Shown here: positions 16,873 to 24,715 of the stretch, in pieces
Layout: each line of letters starts with the position of its first letter
Position numbering within the stretch: the stretch's first letter is position 1
Source: Labilibacter marinus
GTDB taxonomy: Bacteria; Bacteroidota; Bacteroidia; Bacteroidales; Marinilabiliaceae
DNA: 64,000 nt
Assembly (NCBI RefSeq): GCF_001659685.2
Contig: NZ_LXYE02000002.1
Coordinates: 1 to 64,000, forward strand
Reading direction: 5' to 3'
Position numbers and translations under genes: made by a program
The notes under the pieces: generated by a model
Told to the model about the DNA's origin: nothing
Seen by the model: the letters and a program-made list of their open reading frames with translations, nothing else
Database searches by the model: none

Positions 16873-17466
16873 ATGCACCAGAAGCTTTTTTATATTGATA
16901 TCAAATCCTTAAAGAGGGGAGATAAAAAGGTATATGAAAGTGTGTATTTTGAGTTTTTTGATGTTTTATATCATTTAGCTCTGCAGTATTTGAGAAGGGA
17001 AGATATTGCTAAAGAGGTGGTGCAAGATGCTTTCGTAAAATTGTGGGAAAATAAAGGAGCAATTGAAAACAACTCGAATATAAAAAATCTACTTTATACA
17101 ATTACCAAGAATAATTGTCTTAATCATTTGCGAAACGAAAAGGTTGTAGCTAAATATCTGGATAATATTAGACATTTGGAACTGCAGTTTCAATATGATG
17201 CCTTATCTAAACTAAGTGATGATGCCATCATTTTTGAAGAACTTCAGGAAAAACTGAATGCAGCCATTGAGAAACTACCAGAAAAAATAAAACAGGTTTT
17301 TATCATGAGCCGTTTTCAAGAGCTTAAGTATCGCGAGATAGCCGACAAATTATCTATAAGTCAAAAAACAGTTGAGTCCAGAATGAGTAAAGCGCTTGCT
17401 TTTTTGCGTAAAGACTTAAAAGAATATCTGCCATTTTACATTCTCCTTTCCGAATTTCTTAATTAA
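16873..17466 (+). CDS. ECF RNA polymerase sigma factor (SusC/FecR-linked type)
   Basis: Extracytoplasmic-function sigma factor, 197 residues from the ATG at 16873; a GTG at 16822 would add 17. Region 2 is seen in the EDIAKEVVQDAFVKLWENK segment. Region 4 is seen in KLPEKIKQVFIMSRFQELKYREIA, followed by the DNA-reading helix around SISQKTVESRMSKALAFLR. It directs transcription when released from the FecR-type anti-sigma factor encoded next, in response to substrate binding by the TonB receptor. I chose 16873 because the family usually begins about ten residues before the DIKSLKRGDKKVYE helix. Confidence 0.9.
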   Translation: MHQKLFYIDIKSLKRGDKKVYESVYFEFFDVLYHLALQYLRREDIAKEVVQDAFVKLWENKGAIENNSNIKNLLYTITKNNCLNHLRNEKVVAKYLDNIRHLELQFQYDALSKLSDDAIIFEELQEKLNAAIEKLPEKIKQVFIMSRFQELKYREIADKLSISQKTVESRMSKALAFLRKDLKEYLPFYILLSEFLN

Positions 17467-17690
17467 ATAGTCTGAATTTTATCAAATCATAATGTTTGTA
17501 ACTATTAGTATTTTAGGCGTTTGTGTTCGGGTGTTAAAATTGACTTAAAAAAATACCATTTTTTTGATAGGGTATCAAAGTATTGAGGTGTTAAGTGTGA
17601 AAATAAGTTAATCCAGAATTGTGTAATAGATTTTCTAAAACTAATAATAGGATAAGCTTAGTTGTTATAACCATAGTTAAGAATAATTCA

Positions 17691-18668
17691 TTGAATATAA
17701 TCAATAAAATATTGGCCAATCAGGCTGATCAAACAGAAAAGGAAGCTTTTTTTAAGCAACTCGGTGAGGATGCCAAATTTAAAGAGGAATCCATAGGTAT
17801 TCAGAATCTTTGGCATTTATCTCATATTCAAAATAAACAATCTTCCGATATAGATAAGAAACTATTGTTTAATGAATTTTGGGCTAAAACAGGCGGTAAA
17901 AAAGTCAATAATTATTGGATAGGTAATTTTCAGAAATATGCTGCTGTTATTCTGGTAGCTTTATTTTTAGGCATGGCTCTTCAGTATTTTATTCCTCAAC
18001 TTAGGCAGGGTAAAGTAGAAACCTATGTATATCAATCCGAAAAAGGTAGCGTATCAACAGTTATTCTTCCAGATAGCTCTAAAGTTTGGTTAAATTCAGA
18101 TTCTAAATTAGAACTCACAAACCGTAAAGGATTAATTACAGCAAAACTTAGTGGAGAGGCTTACTTTGATATTAAACATGACGAAAACCGCGAGTTTGTG
18201 GTAGATGTGGGTGAGTTTAAAATTAAAGATTTAGGTACTAAGTTTAATGTTAAGGCGTATGAGTGTGATAACTATTATCGTGCTGCTCTACTCGAAGGTG
18301 ATATTGATATTTTAAACACTGCCAATACAACATTAGCCAATATCAATCCAGGTCAAGGTGTTATCTACAATAAACATACAGGCAAGCTAAAAGTAAGTAA
18401 TATCGATACTTCTATTGAATCGGCATGGACCGAGGGTAAGTTTGTTTTTGTAAAGAAAACGCTGGCTCAAATGTGTGAAGATTTAGAGAAGTGGTATAAC
18501 GTAGATTTCAATATTCAGAATAAAGACTTAGCCAATGAGCAATATACCTGTGTGTTAAAGAAGACTACCACGGTTGAGCAAATGCTAAAAATTTTAAAAG
18601 TGACTTCGGAAGTGAATTATCAAATACTATCAAACGAAACAGGAAAGGATATAGTAATTATTAAATAA
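17691..18668 (+). CDS. FecR-family anti-sigma factor
   Basis: Membrane anti-sigma regulator, 325 residues if translation starts at the TTG at 17691 (MNIINKILANQ...), which resembles the usual family start; another TTG at 17619 would add 24 residues. No in-frame ATG exists near either. A cytoplasmic N-terminal sigma-binding part of about 75 residues is followed by one membrane segment (YAAVILVALFLGMALQYFI), the FecR domain (SVILPDSSKVWLNSDSKLEL-like stretch through GTKFNVKAYE), and the C-terminal DUF4974-like part that contacts the STN domain of the receptor. It lies 224 bases after the sigma gene and just before SusC. Confidence 0.9.
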   Translation: MNIINKILANQADQTEKEAFFKQLGEDAKFKEESIGIQNLWHLSHIQNKQSSDIDKKLLFNEFWAKTGGKKVNNYWIGNFQKYAAVILVALFLGMALQYFIPQLRQGKVETYVYQSEKGSVSTVILPDSSKVWLNSDSKLELTNRKGLITAKLSGEAYFDIKHDENREFVVDVGEFKIKDLGTKFNVKAYECDNYYRAALLEGDIDILNTANTTLANINPGQGVIYNKHTGKLKVSNIDTSIESAWTEGKFVFVKKTLAQMCEDLEKWYNVDFNIQNKDLANEQYTCVLKKTTTVEQMLKILKVTSEVNYQILSNETGKDIVIIK

Positions 18669-18670
18669 AA

Positions 18671-18696
18671 AAGTGCACCTGTGGAGAGGTGCACTT
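18671..18696 (+). terminator. Perfect hairpin between fecR and susC (attenuator or processing site)
   Basis: AAGTGCACCT / AGGTGCACTT, a 10-bp perfect stem with a 6-base loop 2 bases after the FecR stop. It lacks a T-run, so partial attenuation or RNA processing before susC is more likely than full termination. Confidence 0.6.
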
Positions 18697-18759
18697 GTAA
18701 TGTAAATAAAGAATCCGGGTGGAGCCGGACTCAATGTTTAACGAGTACAAAACAAATTT

Positions 18760-21700
18760 ATGAAGAAAAATCGACAGTTCAATCCCCAAAATTGGGACTG
18801 GACAAAAAAAACTATCAGGATTATGAAATTGTCCTTAATCATGCTTATTGGCTTTGCCTCAATGGTTACAGCTAGTACTTATAGCCAGAATACACGGCTA
18901 AATCTAAATTTAGAAGAAGCTACGATACTCGAAATTTTTCGTGAGATTGAGAATACGAGCGAATTCGGTTTCTTTTTTAAGAGTGACGATTTAAATACAG
19001 AAAAAAAGCACTCAGTAAAAATTAAGAATGCTTCAGTAGATGAAGTACTATCTGACGTTTTAAAGGACGAAGAGGTAAGTTATCGTATTGAAGACAAAAA
19101 TGTAGTCATTTATAAGACTAAACAAACAGAAATAATTGCAGCATCCATTCAACAGGAAGCGGGAGAAGTTAAGGGAGTAATTACTGACGAAATGGGTGCT
19201 ACAATGCCTGGAGTAGCGGTAATGATAAAAGGAACCATGAATGGTACTATCACGGATATTGATGGTAATTATCTTATTTCAGATTTACCTGCGGATGCAG
19301 TACTGGTATTTTCATTTGTAGGAATGGCTAACCAGGAAATTGCTGTTGAAGGTAAAAGTGTAATCGATGTAGTAATGAAAACCGATGCCATTGGTTTAGA
19401 TGAGGTGGTTGCTATTGGTTATGGTACAACTACTAAGCGTAAGGCAGTTGGTGCAATGTCTACCATGAAGGCTGAAAAACTAGAGCAAACGCCTTTTGCT
19501 AATGTGGGTAACGCGCTACAAGGTCAAGTTCCGGGTTTAATTGTAAAAAATAGTGGTGGTGGACCAGGTAGTACGCCTTCTATTTCTATTCGAGGTGGCG
19601 GAAAACCTCTATACGTGATTGATGGTGTAATTACTGAGGAACAGGATTTCAATGCCATAAACTCCGAGGATATTGAGACTATCTCATTTTTAAAAGATGC
19701 ATCGGCAACGGCTGTTTATGGATCGCGTGCGGGTAACGGTATTGTATTGGTTACTACAAAACGAGGCGAAGAAGGAAAGGTGAATATCAACTATTCATTT
19801 AACCAACAGTACAGTGAGCCAACTGTTTTACCCGAAATGTTAAACTCGTATGAGTATGCTAAACTTCAAAATCAGGCCAATGTGTACGATGGTACACCTG
19901 CTACTTATTCTGATGAGGAGTTAGATATCATTAAAAACCATTCAGATTGGGATAGATTTCCGGATAATAACTGGCCCGAAATGACACTAAAGAATTTTGC
20001 GCCGGAACAAAAGCACAACTTATCCTTAACGGGAGGAGATAAGAAAACCAATTATTTTGTGTCTTTAGGTTACATCGATCAAGGTGGTATTCTTAAAGAA
20101 GACGTAGTGAATTACGACCGTATGAATATTAGAAGTAATATGAATACAAAATTTGAAAGCATTGGTTTAGATGTGGGTGTTAATGTAAATGCCAGTATTG
20201 AAAATTACCAAGAACCATCCACAAGTATGTATAGTATTTGGCGTACTATTAATCAGCAAAATAATCCTATGTTTCGTGCATATAATGAAGATGGAACGCT
20301 GGCTGGTGGTGGCGATGGAGATAATCCAATAGCCATAACTAGCAAAGATGCTGGTTATAACAGAACACGTGATAAGTTTATTAATGTGCAGTTAAAAGCG
20401 GACTGGGCAGTACCAACGGTTCAAGGTTTAAAGTTTGGTGTTATGGCCAACTACCGTGATGGTGACGGTTTTCAGAAACATTGGCAAAAAGAAGTGCCTT
20501 TGTATATGCAAGATGGTTCTTTAGCACCGCAAATAGCACCTGCATTATCGGCTGAGTCGTACTATAGCAAAAGATTGTATTTTGAATCAAGTGCTCATTA
20601 CGGCAAAACGTTTGGGGTACATGGCGTTGAAGGTACTTTTGTTTATAATCAAACCACTTCTGCTTACGAAGAAATGAGTGCATCTCGTAGAGATTATGAA
20701 TCGGGGGCTGTAGATCAACTTTTTGCTGGCCCTCCTACAGGCATTGGTAATGATGGAACAGAAAGAGAAGGGGCTAACGCTGGTTATGTGGTGAGATTGA
20801 AGTATGACTACGATTATAGATATATTGCTGAGTTTAGTGGTCGATACGATGGAAATGATAATTTCGTGGATGGAAAAAAATGGGGTTTCTTTCCTGCAGT
20901 GTCGTTAGCTTGGAATTTAACGGAAGAGAATTTTATGGAATCTATTATGGATAAAAATATCTTTAATAGTTTAAAATTAAGAGCTTCGTATGGAGAGACT
21001 GGTGTAACCGAAGGAGTAAATCGTTTTGGATATATTCCTGTTTATAATCTTGAAACCAGTGCTTATGCGATAAATAACAATCTTGTAAACGGATATTCAG
21101 AAGGACCTTTAGTTAGCCCTAATGAGCTGACTTGGTATACCCGTAAGTCGTATAATTATGGTCTTGATTTTTCTTCTTTAGGAAATAAATTAAGCGGTAC
21201 GTTAGAATATTTCTACTATACTACCCAAGGGTATTTAGTTTCGCCAAAAGATACATATTCACAACCTTTAGGTAAAGATTTACCTCAGATAAAATCTAAC
21301 TCAGAGCATCGTAGAGCAGGTCTTGAATTTTCAGTTCGTTATAAAGGCAATGCCAATAAATTAAAATATGAAGTAGGCTTTAACTATGCTTATTTTAATC
21401 AGCTTTGGAAACAAAAAGATGATGAGGATGAAGCAACGTTTAAGAATCCGTACCAACGCGTAACACACCGCACAGATTATTGGAACGGTGGTCAGGTTTA
21501 CCTGAATGATGGATTATATCAAAATGCAGATGAGTTTTTAAATGCACCGCGTCCATTGGGTTCTACCGAAACACAAGGTGGTGATATCAGATATAAAGAT
21601 TTGAATGGAGATGGAAAAATTGACGATCAAGATAAGCGTTTAGTTGGTCTGCCATCTTTACCAAGATCTAATTACGGTATCGACTTTAGTTTAAGTTACG

Positions 21701-22164
21701 AAGGCTGGTCGCTAAATGGATTATTCCAAGGAACGGGTGATAGATATATGGCTTTTGATAATTTTATGGTGGTTGAGGCCAAAAGGCGTACTTATGAGTT
21801 TCAGTTAGATTATTGGACTCCAGAAAATCCTAATGCACTTTATCCACGAATTTCTCACCAAGAAGGTGTTAACGGCAGTAACAACAGCAATGCTGATAAT
21901 AAATCAGATTTTTATCTGAAAAATGCCAAGTATTTCAGATTGAAGAATTTACAATTGTCCTATAACTTAAAGAATAAGCTATTGTCTAATGTACAGTGGT
22001 TATCAGCTTGTAAAGTGTATGTAAGCGGTACTAACCTGTTCACAATTTCAGAAGTGATGGACTATTTTGATCCAGAGCAAAATGAAAGTGAAAATAACGG
22101 CACGCAGAGTTATGGATACCCAGTACAGCGTACCTATTCTTTTGGTGTAAATGTTGGATTTTAA
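18760..22164 (+). CDS. susC: SusC/RagA-type TonB-dependent receptor with STN signalling domain
   Basis: Outer-membrane glycan importer of 1134 residues. After a long signal peptide (Lys-rich start, hydrophobic segment about 23-42) comes an STN domain (about 48-120) that signals to the FecR anti-sigma factor, then a carboxypeptidase-regulatory-like domain (about 134-210, VKGVITDEMGATMPGV onward). The TonB box/plug follows (VVAIGYGTTTKRKAVG near 214) and then a beta-barrel ending in an aromatic residue (VNVGF). It works with the SusD lipoprotein 15 bases downstream to import oligosaccharides. The STN domain and the upstream sigma/FecR pair mean transcription is probably induced by ligand binding at the receptor. 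Confidence 0.95.
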   Translation: MKKNRQFNPQNWDWTKKTIRIMKLSLIMLIGFASMVTASTYSQNTRLNLNLEEATILEIFREIENTSEFGFFFKSDDLNTEKKHSVKIKNASVDEVLSDVLKDEEVSYRIEDKNVVIYKTKQTEIIAASIQQEAGEVKGVITDEMGATMPGVAVMIKGTMNGTITDIDGNYLISDLPADAVLVFSFVGMANQEIAVEGKSVIDVVMKTDAIGLDEVVAIGYGTTTKRKAVGAMSTMKAEKLEQTPFANVGNALQGQVPGLIVKNSGGGPGSTPSISIRGGGKPLYVIDGVITEEQDFNAINSEDIETISFLKDASATAVYGSRAGNGIVLVTTKRGEEGKVNINYSFNQQYSEPTVLPEMLNSYEYAKLQNQANVYDGTPATYSDEELDIIKNHSDWDRFPDNNWPEMTLKNFAPEQKHNLSLTGGDKKTNYFVSLGYIDQGGILKEDVVNYDRMNIRSNMNTKFESIGLDVGVNVNASIENYQEPSTSMYSIWRTINQQNNPMFRAYNEDGTLAGGGDGDNPIAITSKDAGYNRTRDKFINVQLKADWAVPTVQGLKFGVMANYRDGDGFQKHWQKEVPLYMQDGSLAPQIAPALSAESYYSKRLYFESSAHYGKTFGVHGVEGTFVYNQTTSAYEEMSASRRDYESGAVDQLFAGPPTGIGNDGTEREGANAGYVVRLKYDYDYRYIAEFSGRYDGNDNFVDGKKWGFFPAVSLAWNLTEENFMESIMDKNIFNSLKLRASYGETGVTEGVNRFGYIPVYNLETSAYAINNNLVNGYSEGPLVSPNELTWYTRKSYNYGLDFSSLGNKLSGTLEYFYYTTQGYLVSPKDTYSQPLGKDLPQIKSNSEHRRAGLEFSVRYKGNANKLKYEVGFNYAYFNQLWKQKDDEDEATFKNPYQRVTHRTDYWNGGQVYLNDGLYQNADEFLNAPRPLGSTETQGGDIRYKDLNGDGKIDDQDKRLVGLPSLPRSNYGIDFSLSYEGWSLNGLFQGTGDRYMAFDNFMVVEAKRRTYEFQLDYWTPENPNALYPRISHQEGVNGSNNSNADNKSDFYLKNAKYFRLKNLQLSYNLKNKLLSNVQWLSACKVYVSGTNLFTISEVMDYFDPEQNESENNGTQSYGYPVQRTYSFGVNVGF

Positions 22165-22179
22165 AGAAAAACGTAGAAA

Positions 22180-23979
22180 ATGAAGAAATTAATATATAGT
22201 TTGATTGTAATGGTCGGATTGCTTCACATTTCGTGCAGCGACGATTTATTAAATACAAAACCCTTGGATAAATACACCGAACTAGATGTTTGGAATGATG
22301 CTAATTTAGCCCAAGGATTTATTTATAACACGTATACTTCCGTTATTCCTGAATTGTTGGTAAACCCTAACGACCCGGATAGAAAGTTTGGAGGAGTAGG
22401 TAGCGATTATTCAACCGATAATATGCTGACTGCGAAATCGGATATTGTATCGCGCGATTTAATGGATAAATATTACGATGCAGGTTGGGCAAAGAATAAT
22501 TCATATTATTGGTTTGGAGGAGCTCCATTAGGACGTAAAAATCCCATCAAAGAAAAATCTTTTGAAGTAATTAGAGATTGTAATTTAATAATCGAAAAAG
22601 TAAGCGCTTCAAATGGTATTGCAGACGTTGATAAGCCAGCTTTAATTGCACAAGGTAAAATGTTACGTGCATTAATCTATTATACAAAAGCGCGTTTATT
22701 TGGTAAGTATGTAATTGTTGATAAAGTTTTAACTCCAGAAGATGACCTGAAGTTACCGCGTTCTAGTACAATTAAAGAAACCTACGATTTTATTGTAAAG
22801 GATTTACAAGAGGCGGCGGCTGACTTACCCGTAGCAGGCGATAAAAACAAAGGTCAATTAACACAAGGTGCTGCATACGCCATGTTAGCAGAAATTGCTT
22901 TACAAGGTGCGGCTTATATAGAGTCGGGTAAAAATGAGTATTATCAAATAGCCAAAAAAGCAAGTGAAGATTTATTTGCATTAGGCTACGGTTTAGATGA
23001 TAATTACGAGGCTCTTTTTAATAATTATGCCAATGCATTAACCTCCAGTGAAATAATTTTGGCTCAGTATAAACACGTTGATGCTACCATGTTTATTCTT
23101 ACCCCAATGCAAGGTTTAGTGCCCAATATGGAAGTGGCAAAAACTACAGGTACACCAAAGCTTAATGAATCATTTTTAGGTTGGACTAAGTGCTGGCCTT
23201 CATTTGATATGGTGGAGGCATATTTAGCTATTGATACAGATGGAACAGCTAAAAAATGGAATGAGACTACCTATTATCAGGATTTTATGACCAATGGAGG
23301 GTATGTTTCTAAAGCCATTCATGGGCATCGAGATGCAAGACTTAAGGCTTCTATTGTATTGGATTCAACAAAATATTTTAGCAATACTATTACTATGCGT
23401 TTGGGTGGTAATATGCATTACAAGGAAAGTAATAAAGGTATTAATATGTCTACGCCTTCTGGATTCTTTACCAAAAAAGGAATTTATGATGTAGAAAATT
23501 TTAAAGCTAAAGTAAACACCAATTATCACCATTGTATTACTCGTTTGGGTAGAGCGTACCTGAACTATGCCGAGGTAATGTTACGATTAAATGAGCCTGG
23601 TGTAGCTACGGAATACTTAAACAAAACCAGAACTACACATGGTCAATTGCCAGCATTAGCGGATGGTTTAGCCATTGATGAAGTATGGAAATGGTATAAA
23701 ATAGAGCGTAGGGTTGAGTTGTTTATGGAGAATGATAGATACTGGTCTTTATTACGATGGGGTAAAGAAGCTGGTGGCGGAATAATTCCTGAGTTGAATA
23801 ATGTAAAGCATAAGTTTTTTGAGATTTCAGCCGATGGTAAGAGCTTTGAAATTAAGGATCTTGAAATTCACGCTTCTAACCAGGAAAGTAGATTTACGGA
23901 AAAGCGCTATTTATTCCCTGTACCCGAAAAAGAAAGAGAGTTAAATGATTTGTATGACCAAAACCCAGGATGGGAGTAA
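22180..23979 (+). CDS. susD: SusD/RagB-type surface glycan-binding lipoprotein
   Basis: Lipoprotein of 599 residues with lipobox Cys19 (LLHISC), followed by the typical SusD start (LLNTKPLDKYTE, DVWNDANLAQGFIYNTYTS). TPR-like helices with the AQGKMLRALIYYTKARLFG segment and a C-terminal EIRR-like stretch (YKIERRVELFMENDRYWSLLRWG) support RagB/SusD membership. It caps the SusC barrel and captures oligosaccharide outside the cell. It starts 15 bases after susC and is 12 bases from the next lipoprotein gene, so the three are one operon. At about 600 residues it is slightly longer than many SusD proteins. Confidence 0.95.
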   Translation: MKKLIYSLIVMVGLLHISCSDDLLNTKPLDKYTELDVWNDANLAQGFIYNTYTSVIPELLVNPNDPDRKFGGVGSDYSTDNMLTAKSDIVSRDLMDKYYDAGWAKNNSYYWFGGAPLGRKNPIKEKSFEVIRDCNLIIEKVSASNGIADVDKPALIAQGKMLRALIYYTKARLFGKYVIVDKVLTPEDDLKLPRSSTIKETYDFIVKDLQEAAADLPVAGDKNKGQLTQGAAYAMLAEIALQGAAYIESGKNEYYQIAKKASEDLFALGYGLDDNYEALFNNYANALTSSEIILAQYKHVDATMFILTPMQGLVPNMEVAKTTGTPKLNESFLGWTKCWPSFDMVEAYLAIDTDGTAKKWNETTYYQDFMTNGGYVSKAIHGHRDARLKASIVLDSTKYFSNTITMRLGGNMHYKESNKGINMSTPSGFFTKKGIYDVENFKAKVNTNYHHCITRLGRAYLNYAEVMLRLNEPGVATEYLNKTRTTHGQLPALADGLAIDEVWKWYKIERRVELFMENDRYWSLLRWGKEAGGGIIPELNNVKHKFFEISADGKSFEIKDLEIHASNQESRFTEKRYLFPVPEKERELNDLYDQNPGWE

Positions 23980-23991
23980 AAAATAATAGAT

Positions 23992-24462
23992 ATGATGAAT
24001 AAAATATTAAAATTAGTACCCGCATTGTTAAGCATCTTACTTTTTACATCTTGTTTAAAAAGTGGTTTAGATGATCTTCCTGCATTTGAAGATGCTGAAA
24101 TTACAAGCTTTAAATTTGAATATAGATGGGTAGTTAAAAATGTAGATAACGATCAATTAAGTGTTCAAACATTAGATGTAACTAATACCATTGATACTGA
24201 AAATAATGTGGTAGATTGTACAATTACTGTTCCTGCTGCATCAGATGATTTTCCTACAGAGGTAAGAGATTTGGTTACAGAATCAAATATTGTAGGATAT
24301 TGTAATATTTCTACAGCGGCTTCACTAAAGCCTATTGGTAATGCTCCTAAACTGGGCATTATTCAGGATTTTAGTGGATCTTCATTTCAGTATGAAGTAA
24401 CAGCAGCTGATGGCAAAACTAAAAAAGTATGGACCATTAATATTGTTGATTTTATCAAGTAA
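23992..24462 (+). CDS. Small surface lipoprotein of the SusCD operon (glycan-binding candidate)
   Basis: A 156-residue lipoprotein with lipobox Cys21 (LFTSC) and a beta-rich body. The motif AEITSFKFEYRWVVKN near the start and the closing VTAADGKTKKVWTINI strand resemble DUF5018-like immunoglobulin-fold domains common in SusCD operons. It is 12 bases downstream of susD and is followed by a terminator at 24502, making it the last gene of the susCD transcript. A role as accessory glycan-binding protein is likely by position; there is no catalytic motif. Confidence 0.8.
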   Translation: MMNKILKLVPALLSILLFTSCLKSGLDDLPAFEDAEITSFKFEYRWVVKNVDNDQLSVQTLDVTNTIDTENNVVDCTITVPAASDDFPTEVRDLVTESNIVGYCNISTAASLKPIGNAPKLGIIQDFSGSSFQYEVTAADGKTKKVWTINIVDFIK

Positions 24463-24501
24463 TCAGTAATATAAAGGAGTTTTATACTTCTAAAATTAAG
24501 G

Positions 24502-24541
24502 ATGCTACACCAATGAATTTTTTCATAGTGTAGCATTTTTT
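24502..24541 (+). terminator. Terminator after the susCD operon
   Basis: Stem ATGCTACAC / GTGTAGCAT extended inside by ATGAA / TTCAT, then a T-run. Confidence 0.88.
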
Positions 24542-24715
24542 GTAGATACAATATTTAATAGGAATTGTTTTAAGAATAAGGTGATGGTAAAAAGTATCGT
24601 TTCACAGAATAATTCTAATATTATACTGGTAAGCACATATTGTGTACTGTTAATGCAGGTTTAGAATGAAATAACTAGCACCTTGAAATCGTTAAACCGA
24701 AAGAAAAATTACGCA

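Noticed and set aside
18681-18875. 64-residue ORF overlapping the susC start
   Set aside because: It begins in the hairpin between fecR and susC and overlaps the real susC signal peptide in another frame.
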